From Semisulcospira habei (Eukaryota > Mollusca > Gastropoda > Semisulcospiridae): a DNA stretch of 64,000 nucleotides. Made by a program: the position numbers and the translations under genes. Location of the stretch: NCBI GenBank assembly GCA_036245525.1, contig BTPG01000005.1, positions 213,190,492-213,254,491 on the forward strand, read 5' to 3'. Of the stretch, positions 1 to 11,414 are shown piece after piece. The notes below the pieces were generated by a model. It worked only from the letters and a program-made list of their open reading frames with translations, did not search any database and was not told where the DNA came from. Position 1 is the first letter of the stretch; every line of letters begins with the position of its first letter.

Positions 1-673
1 CGCTAACGCCAGTTAGACCAACGCCTTTGCTTCCGCGGAGAGTCTATTCCAACACGTGGCTCCTTAAGTAATACACTAGTTCAACTAGCGCAATGCCAAT
101 TACATGAACCAAATACGCTCGCTTACTAATTCAAAGATAGAACAAAAATGAATACAATCTGTATGCTACTATATCTCCCCAAAGGGATCACGAACTACAA
201 GTTCGAATTAAGCTAGCAAATTATACACTGACAGCACAAGGCTCTTTAACTAGCGCTTCTCAGAATAAGCAATACTGCGCGTATACATGGAACATATGTC
301 CTTAACTCAACATGACTGACAGCAAGCTGAATAAACAATATCACGTCTACAAGTGGAGACTAAACAATCACATAACTTAATACAATTGAAAGTTGACTAA
401 ACAATATACTTCACGTCACGGGACCTTCTCGCCGGAAGCACAACCGTCGAGCGCAGCTCAACTCGACGCTCTTGCCTCCGCGATAAGGTCTTCCGTAACA
501 CAGGCTACTTTAAACAATAATATAACTCCAAATGTTACTGTACCAAAAACTCCTCTCGCAATACAATCGCTACTAGGAGATGGAATATACTAACGCTCTT
601 CACAACATTATAACTATACAAAACTTCACGTAAACAGATTAGAAAAAAAAATATATGGGACGACCCGACCTGA
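1..673. other. Unassigned non-coding stretch
   Basis: No convincing gene is seen. Short ORFs (for example 393-593) have no recognisable domain. The stretch lies on the 3' side of the Gypsy remnant, so it could be degraded retroelement DNA, but I saw no paired LTR. Confidence 0.4.
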
Positions 674-1366
674 CTAAATACGAGGCGTGCCACGACACTC
701 GCGAAGGCACCCAGGTCCGGTGTCGTTCTCTTTCCCTGGTATGCTTTGCACTACCAATGAGAAGGGTTGCAGCTGGAGTGCCCATCTCATTAGTCTGCTG
801 TTAGTACTCTTAGCCTGTTGTAAGTACTTCAGTGGCCGATGGTCCGTCTGTACGGTGACCGTCCGGTCGTACAGATACTGCTTGTACTTCTGAACCCCCC
901 AGACTAAGGCAAGGCATTCCTTCTCTGTGGTTGAATAATTCCGCTCAGCCTTATTCAACTTCTTGCTAGCGCACGCGATCGGTTGGAATCCCTGACCCTG
1001 ATCTTGACAAGGCACCGCACCTATTCCTACATCTGAAGCGTCAGTCTGCAACACTAGAGGTCTGTCCAAATCTGGCATACAGCAGACCTGACTGGCGCAA
1101 AGTCTATTCTTCAGTGTCTGAAATGCTGCCTCACAAGAATCCGTCCACACAACAGGACCCGACTTCCCTCCTTTGGTCAAGTCGGTCAAGGGTACGGCTA
1201 TGGCTGCGAAATTTGGAACGAATTTCCTGTAGTAGCCTGCTAGCCCTAAGAATGATCGCACCTCCCTCTTGGTACTGGGACGCGGCGTATTCTGGATCCT
1301 TTCCATTTTGCTCGCTTCTGGGAGTATTCTACCTTGTCCCACTACATGGCCCAGGTACTCCCACAA
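674..1366 (-). pseudogene. Ty3/Gypsy pol remnant (RT C-terminus plus RNase H)
   Basis: A 230-residue frame matches the end of a Ty3/Gypsy reverse transcriptase and the start of its RNase H. Visible are the connection block SFLGLAGYYRKFVPNFA (about residues 38-54), the RNase H core LQTDASDVGIGAV (about 106-118), the ERNYSTTEKECLALVWG block (about 141-157) and TDHRPLKYL (about 174-182). Protease, the RT catalytic YxDD region and integrase are absent, and no gag is seen upstream on the minus strand (plus-strand 1367-1980). It is an internally deleted, non-autonomous retroelement fragment, in no operon-like context. The family call is firm; the clade is not resolved. Confidence 0.9.
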
Positions 1367-1982
1367 GGCGGAGTGACACAGTCAGCCTCCAACACAGAAC
1401 AACAGCACGGTGGCAGATTAGCTGGTTAGTTCTTCGTATTTAAAGATGCATTTCATCCGTGAAGACGCCCCGGCTAGGACGAAGACAAACAAGACAAGAC
1501 AAGCCAGGGATACAGTCGTCGCAGCTCTTCTTCTCTCGTCACAGGACACCGACTCCCGGGCTCGAACCAGGGCCGTATCGTAGGACCGTCACAGAGGGAC
1601 GACACAGCTACTTGAGGCGGCGGCTAATGGACAACCACGCCCGCACAAACCCCCCTCAGAGACTATGTTGAAAAAAACCGACTGTTCCCGTTCGCTGGTG
1701 GAATGCGAATGACTAGTAATTTTGAAAACTTTAGGATGGCGAAAAACTGCTCACTACCTCACGCGATAAAAACACGTGAAATAGGTACCACCCGATGGCG
1801 TTCAGACTGGATGGCCACGTGGCTGCATGCCGTCCACCCAACCCTCGCACAGCAGCAAATACACGGGTAACAGGCCAAATACTACACACCTACGCTATCG
1901 TTACCCGGTGACTAACTAAATCCTGTCACCCGTCTAAATTTACCCTCCTACAAAATTAGACGAAAATAATCCGTGTCGTGAC
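1367..1982. other. Flank of the Gypsy remnant, possibly an old LTR/leader
   Basis: No gene. On the minus strand the segment begins near 1983 with TGTCACGACACGG, an LTR-like 5'-TG start, and a tRNA B-box-like GGTTCGAGCCC lies near 1560-1572. No second LTR was found to pair with it, so LTR identity is only suggested. Confidence 0.3.
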
Positions 1983-2764
1983 AGAGGTGATGAAATCAGC
2001 GATGTCACCAGCACTGGGGACTGAGGCAGGAGGTGATGAAATCAGCCATGTCACCATCACTGGAGAATGATGCAGGAGGTGATGAAATCAGCGATGTCAC
2101 CAGCACTGGAGAATGATGCAGGAGGTGATGAAATCAGCGATGTCACCATCACTGGAGACTGAGGCAGGAGGTGATGAAATCAGCGATGTCACCAGCACTA
2201 GAGAATGAGGCAGGAGGTGATGAAATCAGCGATGTCACCATCACTGGAGACTGAGGCAGGAGGTGATGAAATCGGCGATGTCACCAGCACTGGAGAATCA
2301 GGCAGGAGGTGATGAAATCAGCGATGTCACCATCACTGGAGACTGAGGCAGGAGGTGATGAAATCAGCGATGTCACCATCACTGGAGACTGAGGCAGGAG
2401 GTGATGAAATCAGCGATGTCACCAGCACTAGAGAATGAGGCAGGAGGTGATGAAATCAGCGATGTCACCATCACTGGAGACTGAGGCAGGAGGTGATGAA
2501 ATCAGCGATGTCACCAGCACTAGAGAATGAGGCAGGAGGTGATGAAATCAGCGATGTCACCATCACTGGAGAATGATGCAGGAGGTGATGAAAACAGCGA
2601 TGCCACCAGTACTGGAGAATGATGTGGGAGGTGATGAAATCAGCGATGTTACCACTGGAGAATGAGGCAGTAGGTGATGAAATCAGCGATGTTACCACTG
2701 AAGAATGGGGCAGGAGGTGATGAAATCAGCGATGTCACCAGCACTGGAGAATGAGGCAGGATGC
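1983..2764. repeat. Minisatellite, 46-bp unit, about 17 copies
   Basis: Tandem copies of a 46-bp unit containing GGTGATGAAATCAGCGATGT run across the interval. Copies alternate between CACCAGCACT and CACCATCACT variants, hinting at a two-unit higher-order period. The unit near 2590-2700 is more diverged. ORFs reading through it are by-products of the repeat. Confidence 0.95.
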
Positions 2765-3950
2765 AGTGAAGCTGAATGCCCCTGTTTTCCCAAAGTGTTC
2801 TGAAAACACGCGCCCTCTGAATCTGTTTGGTACAACACCTGCCCCAGCATGCATTACTCGTCCGAGATTCCGAATGGGTGTATTGTGTTGTGTGTCTTCT
2901 GTCAGTCTCTTGACCCTGGTTCTCGCTGGCCTGGCCCTATTTGCTCTTTTTCTTCTGGTCGCCCGTTCTCGAGGCAGAGGGAGTATCCTTATCGCATGTT
3001 ACCAAGGTAACTTATCACGTGTTACGATGACAATGTACTCGCTGAGCAAAACCATTTCCCCCAAAAGTAATACGTCTTTGGCCAATCAAATTTTTTCAGT
3101 ACAAACACCTTCCTTTAGTAAAACCTCCACAACTATGATGATAAATAAACAATTTAGGGGGGAAGGGCGGGGGGTGGGGGGGTATGGGGTGGGGGGGTTA
3201 CACAACAAGAAGACATGTTTGAGGGTGTTAAGTGAGATACCGTTGGTACCGATTTCATGCGACACATAACTCAAAATTGTTTAAGTTAGACAATATAAAC
3301 GACAGAAATTCCAAGCGGCTGACCTACGTAGGCTGTAACTACTGACCATAGTCGAAACCGCGGAAAACCAAAAGATTATATAAATAACAAGATGGGATGA
3401 ATAATAACCCGCAAAGTCCCTTCTATATGAGAGATGTCCCCGCTGTCAAAGGTCTCTCTCTACCTTTTGTCTTTGACCTAATTCTGGTGTTGAAATATCT
3501 CCTACTGACAAAGCCTCGCACATCTGCCAATGCGTTAAAGAGCTGTATAAAGGTAGTAGGTAGGTCCCCTCTTTTTTTCTTCTTCCATAAACGGCCACCA
3601 AACAAATGCACCAATCTGGCGCAGTATTTAAAATCACTGACGCTACTATTAACTTCCGTTTGCTAGGCTCTGTATCAGTCACCAAGCTGATTCCTTGCAA
3701 GGAATGTCATTCTAGTTGTACAATCACTTTTGAAAGTACACCGCCAAAGAAGCGTCTGCTTGAGAGAATCAATGTGATGCCATATCTGTATTCAATGCGC
3801 ATGTCTGTAGCAGTCGAAACTATCGCGTATCTGTGTCGTCTGCTTCTATCCTATTTTTAAAAGAGGATGATTACGCGTCGATGCGAACTAGGTTTTTGTA
3901 CAGTGTTCAAATGTCACGTTGTCTGGAGGGAAATGAGGACCAGTGGTGTT
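2765..3950. other. Non-coding stretch with a G-rich tract
   Basis: I see no supportable gene. 3157-3199 is a G-run tract (potential G-quadruplex) flanked by AAATAAACAATTTAGG and TACACAACAA; the same flanks occur around a second tract at 5037-5110. The ORF at 2751-3269 holds a hydrophobic stretch but has no recognisable domain. Confidence 0.5.
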
Positions 3951-3953
3951 CGA

Positions 3954-4172
3954 CTGGACTTAGTCTGTAATGATATACCACAATACACGGCTGTTTGAAA
4001 TGGACTTAGGCTGTAATAAAAAACCACAATACACGGCTGTTTGAAATGGACTTAGACTGTAATGAAATACCACAATACACGGCTGTTCCAAATGGACTTT
4101 GTAATGAAATACCACAATACACGGCTGTTTCAAATGGACTTAGGCTGTAATGAAAAACCACAATAAACTCCT
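3954..4172. repeat. Minisatellite, 46-bp unit, about 4.5 copies
   Basis: Repeated unit around TGGACTTAGNCTGTAATGA and CCACAATACACGGCTGTTT. Its length is the same as the 1983-2764 unit but the sequence is unrelated. Confidence 0.85.
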
Positions 4173-4194
4173 GTTTCAAGCAGTTCCCCGAGGA

Positions 4195-4818
4195 AGTGTA
4201 GGGCCTTTAAAAAGAGCAACATTTTGTGTGTCTTACCCTATGATTGACAGGATAGAGCGGCCCTATATAGAAAAAAGAGCAACATTTTGTTTCTTACCCT
4301 CTCATGGACGGGATAGGGCGGCCCTATATAGAAAAAAGAGCAACATTGTGTGTCTTACCCTATGATGGACGGGATAGGGTGGCCCTATATAGAAATAAGA
4401 GCAACATTGTGTCTTACCCTATGATGGACGGGAAAGGGCGGCCCTATATAGAAATAAGAGCAACATTGTGTGTCTTACCCTATGATGGACGGGATTTGGC
4501 GGTCCTATATAGGAATAAGAGCAACATTTTGTGTCTTACCCTAAGATGGACGGGATAGGGCTGCCCTATATAGAAATAAGAGCAACATTTTGTGTTTTAC
4601 CCTATGATGGACGAGATAGGGCGGCCCTATATAGAAATAAGAGCAACATTTTGTGTCTTACCCTATGATGGACGAGATAGGGCGGCCCTATATAGAAATA
4701 AGAGCAACATTGTGTGTTTTACCCTATGATGGACGAGATAGGGCGGCCCTATATAGAAATAAGAGCAACATTGTGTGTCTTTCGATATGATGGACGGGAC
4801 AGGGCGGCCCTATAAATT
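4195..4818. repeat. Minisatellite, about 61-bp unit, about 10 copies
   Basis: Tandem units around GGGCGGCCCTATATAGAAAT and GAGCAACATTNTGTGTCTTA. It starts about 25 bp after the previous array ends; the two arrays share no sequence. Confidence 0.9.
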
Positions 4819-5149
4819 AATGTCGATGAATGTGTTCAGGACTGAAACATCAATTTCAACACGCGGCTTATTTATTTCAAGTGACGCGGGACGGGATCAG
4901 TAGGGACCTACTATATTTGTGTGTCTTAGTTATGCACTTTGTATGTAAATTATACAATGGTATGTGCTGTCAACGTGTCCCTATACGCCTAAACCTTGGT
5001 ATCATACTGAGCATACTGAAAAAAGGGGTTCACTCTCTGATAAATAAACAATTTAGGTGGTGGTGGTGGTGTGCGTGGGGGGATGGGGTGGGGGGGGGGG
5101 TACACAACAAACAAAAAGAACTGTTATTATTCAAAATAACTGTATAGAA
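4819..5149. repeat. Spacer with G-rich dispersed repeat
   Basis: 5037-5110 repeats the layout of 3139-3210: GATAAATAAACAATTTAGG, then a G-rich run (GGT repeats and long G tracts), then TACACAACAA. This looks like a short dispersed element with an expandable G-tract. The rest of the stretch holds nothing I recognise. Confidence 0.55.
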
Positions 5150-5820
5150 GCGGTTAGTAATGGAACAGTTACATGCACTGGGGTAATTGTATACAAACAG
5201 TCAGGTTGGTGCTAAAGCTGACTTTGAGAAGCGGTTAGTAATGGAACAGTTACATGCACTGGGGTAGGTGAATAACAAACAGTTAGGTTGGCGTTGAAGC
5301 TGGCTTTGAGAAGCGGTATGTAATGGAACAGTTACATGCACTGGGGTAATTGTATAACAAACAGTCAGGTTGGTGTTAAAGCTGGCTTTGAGAAGCGGTT
5401 AGTAATGGAACAGTTACATGCACTGGGGTAATTGTATAACAAACAGTCAGGTTGGGGTTGAAGCTGGCTTTGAGAAGCGGTTAGTAATGGAACAGTTACA
5501 TGCACTGGGGTAATTGTATAACAAACAGTCAGGTTGGCATTGAAGCTGACTTTGAGAAGCGATTAGTAATGGAACAGTCACATGCACTGGGGTAATTGTA
5601 TAACAAACAGTCAGGTTGGTGTTGAAGCTGGCTTTGAGAAGCGGTTAGTAATGGAACAGTTACATGCACTGGGGTAATTGTATAACAAACAGTCAGGTGG
5701 GCGTTGAAGCTGGCTTTGAAAAGCAGCTAGTAATGGAACAGTTACATGTACTTGGGTAATTGTATAACAAACAGTCAGGTTGGCGTTGAAGCTGGCTTTG
5801 AGAAGTGGTTAGTATTGGAA
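5150..5820. repeat. Minisatellite, 82-bp unit (first block)
   Basis: About eight copies of an 82-bp unit containing GGTTAGTAATGGAACAGTTA and AATTGTATAACAAACAGTCA. The array is interrupted by two LINE-derived insertions and resumes at 7586. The same unit recurs at 31433-31584 and 32266-32612. Confidence 0.95.
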
Positions 5821-6235
5821 GACAGCAGTGGGCAGACGTTCACATCTGCACGGGACATAGACGACCCCGCCCTCCACGAGGCCCCTGCTGTCTTGCAGGC
5901 CTGGCCGCTTGGCTGCGGAAAGGCTAAGGGAGGAAAACCCTGACATCAAAGCCCCCTTGTCTCCGGGGAAGGCTTTTGAGCCAGAGACTAGGACAAGGAC
6001 AGTCTGATATAAAACCTATGACCCGAGGACCTGGATGCCACCGTCCCAGCTTGCTAGGCCATGGCAAATAAAGCAAGGGTTTAAAGGGTGGGGCCGGTAC
6101 TGCGCACACTGCACTCCACCAAAAAGCTCCACCGCGCAGGCTATAGGAAACGCCCACGGACCATGACACTCCCTGCAGACGACGTAGGCAAGCACTATAG
6201 AATCTTCGTTCGCGAAGTCAAGCCAAGAAGAAGGA
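5821..6235 (+). mobile_element. LINE-derived internally deleted element
   Basis: This 415-bp insertion splits the 82-bp array. Its 3' end (about 6170-6235) is the 3' terminus of the LINE family seen in full at 24698-28276, including the terminal hairpin CTTCGTTCGCGAAG at 6204-6217. Just before it, AAACGCCCACGGAC (about 6149) matches the 5' start of that LINE, so the first 25 or so bases and the last 65 or so bases of the LINE are fused with the coding part gone. Upstream 5821-6148 is unassigned leader. A near-match of the target (AGTATTGGAA / AGTAATGGAA) flanks it. Confidence 0.7.
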
Positions 6236-6258
6236 GTAATGGAACAGTTACATGCACT

Positions 6259-7558
6259 AGCAAGGCAAGGTATGTGGCAGATCCTGGAGCGACTAGGCTG
6301 TCCCACAAAGTTCCTCAACATGATCGTCCAGCTCCACGAGGACCAGCAAGACCAGGTCAGACTAAACAGTGACCTCTCAGAACCATTCCCCATTCGCAAC
6401 GGCGTGAAGCAAGGCTGCGTGCTGGCACCGACCCTCTTCATCATCTTCTTCAGCATGATGTTGAAGCAGGCCACAGTGGACCTTGACGATGACGACGCAG
6501 TGTACATCAGGTATCGTCTCGATGGCAGCCTGTTCAACCTCAGACGACTGCAGGCCCACACGAAAACCCTAGACCAACTGATTCGTGAGCTGCTCTTTGC
6601 TGATGACGCTGCCCTCGTTGCACACACAGAGAGAGCCTTGCAGCGCATCACGTCCTGCTTCGCAGATGCCGCCCAGCTCTTTGGACTTGAGGTCAGTCTG
6701 AAAAAGACAGACGTCCTTCATCAGCCAGCACCCAAGGAAGAGCATCGTCCTCCCCACATCACCATCGGCGAGTCTGAACTGAAGTCTGTACACCAGTTTA
6801 CCTACCTCGGCTGCATCATCACGTCAGACGCCAAGCTGGACAAGGAGCTGGACAACAGGCTGGCAAAAGCGAACAGTGCTTTCGGGCGACTATTCAAGCG
6901 GGTGTGGCACAATCAACAGCTTAAAAAAGGCACCAAGATCAGCGTGTACAGAGCTGTCGTCCTCACCACCCTGCTGTACGGTTCCAAGTCCAGGGCCCTC
7001 TACCGCAGCCAACTACGACTCCTCGAACGCTTTCACCAGGGCTGCCTGCGTACCATCCTCAGCATTCACTGGAGTGACTATGTCACCAACGTCGAGGTCC
7101 TTGAACAGGCGGAAACTTTGAGCATCGAGGCTTTGCTGCTGCGGACACAGCTTCCCTGGGAGGGGCACGTCTACAGGATGGAGGATCATCGCCTACCCAA
7201 GATCACTCTGTTCGGCGAGCTCGCCACTGGACACCGAGACAGAGGGGCACCAAAGAAGAGATACAAAGACGGTCTCAAGAAGTCACTTAGTGCCTGCCAA
7301 ATCGACCACCGCCAGTGGTCTTCGCTTGCTGCGGACCGTGACACCTGGTGCTCCACCATTCACAAGGCAGCCGTCTCCTTTGAGGACTCTCGCAGAGCTA
7401 ACCTCAAGGACAAGCGGCTCAGGAGAAAAAACAGAGTTGTCGTAACTCAGAACCATGACCAGACCTTCCCCTGCAGCCACTGCGGTCGAACCTGCCTGTC
7501 CCGGGTTGGCCTCCGCAGTCACGAAAATGCCTGCAGACGACGTTGGCAAGCCCTATAG
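6259..7558 (+). pseudogene. LINE reverse transcriptase C-terminal half plus CCHC-like finger
   Basis: The open frame (reading from 6239, LINE-derived from 6259) spans the RT catalytic core and C-terminal region. FADDAALV marks RT motif C, and NGVKQGCVLAPTLF the preceding RT block. A long basic linker follows and the frame ends in a finger, CSHCGRTCLSR with a downstream ENACRRR. The endonuclease domain and the RT fingers are missing through 5' truncation, so this copy cannot be autonomous. It belongs to the family of the 24698-28276 element; an RTE-like placement is from memory. Confidence 0.9.
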
Positions 7559-7585
7559 AATCTTCGTTCGCGAAGTCAAGCCAAG
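6259..7585 (+). mobile_element. 5'-truncated LINE inserted in the 82-bp array
   Basis: A 1,327-bp LINE 3' fragment flanked by a 9-bp target duplication ACATGCACT (6250-6258 and 7586-7594), which is part of the 82-bp satellite unit. Truncation is inside the RT domain, as usual for target-primed reverse transcription. The 3' end carries the hairpin at 7562-7575 followed by CAAGCCAAG. Confidence 0.9.
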
Positions 7586-8092
7586 ACATGCACTGGGGGT
7601 AATTGTATAACAAACAGTCAGCTTGGCGTTGAAGCTGTCTTTGAGAAGCGGTTAGTAATGGAACAGTTCCATGCACTGGGGTAATTGTATAACAAACAGT
7701 CAAGTTGCGTTGAAGCTGGCTTTGAGAAGCGGTTAGTAATGGAACAGTTACATACACTGGTGGTAATTGTATAACAAACAGTCAGATTGGCGTTGAAGCT
7801 GGATTTGAGAAGTGGTTAGTAATGGAACAGTTACATGCGCTGTGGTAATTGTATAACAAACAGTCAAGTTGGCGTTGAAGCTGACTTTGAGAAGCGGTTA
7901 GTAATGGAACAGTTAAATGCACTGGGTTAATTGTATAACAAACAGTCAGGTTGGCGTTAAAGCTGACTTTGAGAAGCGGTTAGTAATGGAACAGTTACAT
8001 ACACTGTTGTAATTGTATAACAAACAGTCAGGTTTGTATTGAAGCTGGCATTGAGAAGCGGTTAGTAATGGAACAGTTACATGCACTGGAAA
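7586..8092. repeat. Minisatellite, 82-bp unit (second block)
   Basis: About six further copies of the 82-bp unit, resuming directly after the LINE target duplication. The array ends in GCACTGGAAAAGTG, exactly as at 32600-32615. Confidence 0.95.
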
Positions 8093-8098
8093 AGTGTG

Positions 8099-8345
8099 TA
8101 ATACATGTTACAATAAATGCGTGGTGAAACAAGTGATTTACACTCGTTCACAAACATCATGAACACACTGTAAATGCTTGGTGAAACAAGTGATTTAGAC
8201 TCGTTGACAAACATCATGAACACACTGTCAATGCGTGGTGAAACAAGTGATTTAAACTCGTTCACAAACATCATGAACACACTGTCAATGCGTGGTGAAA
8301 CAAGTGATGTAGACTCGTTCACAAACATCATGAACACACTGTAAA
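8099..8345. repeat. Minisatellite, 57-bp unit, about 4 copies
   Basis: Units of 57 bp (19 codons) around GCGTGGTGAAACAAGTGATT and CACAAACATCATGAACACAC. The same unit forms a 16-copy array at 34316-35237. As the unit is a multiple of three with no stops, both strands stay open; coding is not implied. Confidence 0.9.
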
Positions 8346-9483
8346 TGAACCCCTTTACTGCAGACAAAAGTGAATACACCCAAACTACAAGGGACATCAA
8401 ACCTCGTGAGCCCCCGCTGATGTTGTGAGCCTGTACAATCGGATGTCAACAGGAGTCATCCCGAAATCAGAAGTACAGCTGATAACAGTACAACTGTTTG
8501 TTGGACGCGCGCCGCAATGATCGGGTGGATCCAGAGTTGTTACTGCCTGGACGTCCTTACTACAAATAGACACAACCGAATGTCTTTTCTTACTATAAAG
8601 GGGCTGAACCTACCGTCTATGACCTGAATCTGATTTAGGAATACTCCTTGTGGCCGCTGTCTGCCAAAAGACATTGATTCTCATGAGCAGCCCATAGATG
8701 TTTATAGTATCTTTGTCTTTTAGGCAGGATGGATAGATAAGCTGCAGTCCTTCATAATGATGGGGGGGGGGGGGGAGGGGGAAGTGAGGGGGGGGGGAGG
8801 GTATGTCAGGTCTGCGAGAGATGGTTCGTGTCCGATATGCTTGGCCGCGCGCATGAACAAAATGCACGCAGCAAGTTTGATCTACCATTGTCCGACAACA
8901 ACTTGCAACATGAACCATCTCAAGAACCATTGGACCTATGCAGTCCAAATCTTACATAATACTATTTAACAACTTCAAACACTGCCATTAATCATACTTG
9001 CCCCTCTACCTCAAGGTCAAGGTCACAGCTGCCATATTTGATTTTGCAGACTTTTGTGTAGAGACTACCTCACAAACCACTGTACTGATTTGCTCTGAGA
9101 TTTTAGGAAATGATGCTTTCCCCTAATATTTGGTGTTTTTACCAGAATGAATTCACTACCTATAAGGTGAACGTCGCAGAAGCCATATTTGTGTGAGCCT
9201 TTGTGCCGGCAATATCTCATAAACCACAGGCCCGATTTCATTAACACTTTATTTGATGATATTTTGACTTAACCCATCCACAGCGGGGAAACTCTCAACA
9301 GGATGCATCTTCAAGAGACATAGATCCTCATGAGCCCCGTGGTTACAGTGGCACATGAGGGAAATGGTTCTTGTTTACATAACTTTTAATTCATTTATTT
9401 ATTGGACGGCTGAGGTTGTGTGGGACAAAATTCTGAGAGATTTCAGATCAAGACACAGTAACAGTGAAGAGGTTAAGGCAAAC
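8346..9483. other. Non-coding stretch: piggyBac-like end, G tract, old duplication
   Basis: 8346-8440 matches 35241-35340 (AACCCC...TACTGCAGACAAAAGTG), related to the piggyBac-like end at 32621. 8759-8801 is a near-uninterrupted G tract. 9005-9250 holds two diverged copies of a unit of about 120 bp with GCCATATTTG and CTCA(C/T)AAACCAC. No gene is seen. Confidence 0.5.
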
Positions 9484-10209
9484 ATGTCAAACACCACATT
9501 CATGTCGCTACATCAGATATATCAAACACCACATTCATGTCGCTACATCAGATATGTCAAACATCACATTCATGTCACTACATCAGATATGTCAAACACC
9601 ACATTCATGTCACTACATCAGATATGTCAAACACCACATTCATGTCGCAACATCAGATATGTCAAACACCTCATTCATGTCACTACATCAGTTTATGGCG
9701 AACACCACATTCATGTCGCTACATCAGATATGTCAAACACCACATTCATGTCACTACATCAGATATGTCAAACACCACATTCATGTCGCTACATCAGATA
9801 ATTCAAACACCACATTCATGTCACTACATCAGATATGTCAAACACCACATTCATGTTGCTACATCAGATATGTCAAACACCACATTCATGTCGCTACATC
9901 AGATATGTCAAACACCACATTCATGTCATAACACCAGATATGTCAAACACCACATTCATGTCGCTACATCAGATATGTCAAACACCACATTTATGTTGCT
10001 ACATCAGATATGTCAACAAGTACATTCATGTCGCTACATCAGATATGTCAAACACCACATTCATGTCGCTACATCAGATATGTCAAACACCACATTCATG
10101 TTGCTACATCAGATATGTCAAACACCACATTCATGTCGCTACATCAGTTATGTCAACAAGTACATTCATGTCGCTACATCAGATATGTCAAAAACCGCAT
10201 TCATGTCTG
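9484..10209. repeat. Minisatellite, 35-bp unit, about 21 copies
   Basis: Units around CATCAGATATGTCAAACACC plus ACATTCATGTCGCTA. Because 35 is not a multiple of three and the unit lacks stops, all three forward frames stay open, giving four overlapping long ORFs that are not genes. Confidence 0.95.
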
Positions 10210-10944
10210 CGGTGTTACCCCTTTTATGTGGGCTGGATGGACTTTGATTCAAACCACAGATGCAATCACAAAATACCTGGAAGCCATTTCTTAACTTGGC
10301 TGCCAACGCGCTATTTATTTACTGGGCATGCACACTCTCTAAGGGACATAATCACCGGAGAGAGACAACAATTATACAGGATTGTTCTCCCATAGAACAC
10401 TATGCTTCATTATATGACACCTCACTCTTTTAGTTAACCCACTAATGCCCAATTTTTTTTCAAAGTGCAAATTAGTTTATATTATGGATAATTGTCTACA
10501 ATGGACATGTGTTGATCAAATTTTGATTAAAACTTTGAAATTTATCATTTAGACAATAAAATGTAGATGTCCCAAAAATGGGACGGTGGGCAGGAATGGG
10601 TACGGGTTTTTCATTTTTCAAAGAGTGAACACAAGAACCAAAATACTGAAACTAGTAAACTTTTATTGAAAGAAAATGTAATAATTGAGGTGAAAACAAA
10701 GTAAACACAACAAAACAATATTTTGATTTAATTTGCTTTTAGGTATCTTTAGAAAACAAGAAAATCATAACTATTAAAAGAAGAAAAAAAAAGAAGAAAC
10801 AATTGCAAGTAAAGGACAGTTTCAATTTTGTCAATTTTTTTGTGATGTCCAGCTGTCACTGTCTTAGGTGATTTTAGCACCACATAAGCTGTTAAGAGTT
10901 TCAGTGAAAATGGTACTGCTGGAAGCATTTGTCGTGGAGGCCAA
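10210..10944. other. Unassigned AT-rich stretch left of Polinton A
   Basis: No gene seen. TTAACCCACTAATGCCC at about 10434 resembles a piggyBac-type end, but a matching right end with TTAA was not found. Confidence 0.4.
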
Positions 10945-11152
10945 AGAGAAAGACAATAGGAGACCCGTAAGACAATGAATTCAATAAGGCCGCATCAGTC
11001 ATTAATTTACGTCATTTTTAATATTAAAATTTTTCACCCCCATTACACCCCCGTTATTACCGAATCAACCCTTTGATTTTAAAAAGTGACGAGCATGACT
11101 GATGCGGCTTTTTTGATCTGATTATCTTACGGGTCTCTTAATATCTTTCTCT
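10945..11152. repeat. Terminal palindromic module of Polinton A
   Basis: The first 208 bp are self-complementary: left arm AGAGAAAGACAATA...GACCCGTAAGA...GCCGCATCAGTCAT pairs with an arm ending TCTTTCTCT at 11152. The loop portion (about 11003-11090) is homologous to that of Polinton B while the arms have changed in step. See B (39324-39532) and D (47347-47561). Confidence 0.85.
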
Positions 11153-11414
11153 ATAACTATTGTCTCTGTCAATACCTAAACATGAACCTGATCAAGTGAT
11201 GCCAAGTGAAACTTAATACTTATTAACAAGTTGCAACTAACTTTTAGGAACCTGCAGAGGTAACCTTTAAGTGTGTTGCCATAAGAACTTATTAATTACT
11301 TACCCTAAGTTCTTACAAGTACTTACCCTAAGTTCTTACAACAACTTGACTCAAGTTCCAAGACACTGAGACAGTTTTATCAAGATACAAGGACAATAAA
11401 AAAACTTTTTTTTC
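11153..11414. repeat. Polinton A TIR-type region with AAGT/ACTT iterations
   Basis: Non-coding. Short AAGTACTTA, AACTTATTAA and TAAGTTCTTAC-type motifs recur at irregular spacing, as in the D TIR. It ends in ACAATAAAAAAACTTTTTT, which is shared with B and D. Confidence 0.6.

Noticed and set aside
1552..1580. tRNA-like B-box on the minus strand
   Set aside because: No A-box or cloverleaf could be made around it.
2751..3269. ORF with a hydrophobic signal-like segment
   Set aside because: Its start lies in the minisatellite, it ends in a G-tract repeat, and no domain was recognised.
1983..10209. CRISPR-like regular repeats
   Set aside because: Units are directly contiguous, without unique spacers, in a eukaryotic context; they are minisatellites.
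9464..10395. Overlapping long ORFs in three frames
   Set aside because: By-product of a 35-bp tandem repeat lacking stops.
10434..10605. Second piggyBac-like MITE
   Set aside because: The left end resembles TTAACCC, but the proposed right end lacks TTAA and the inverted match is weak.
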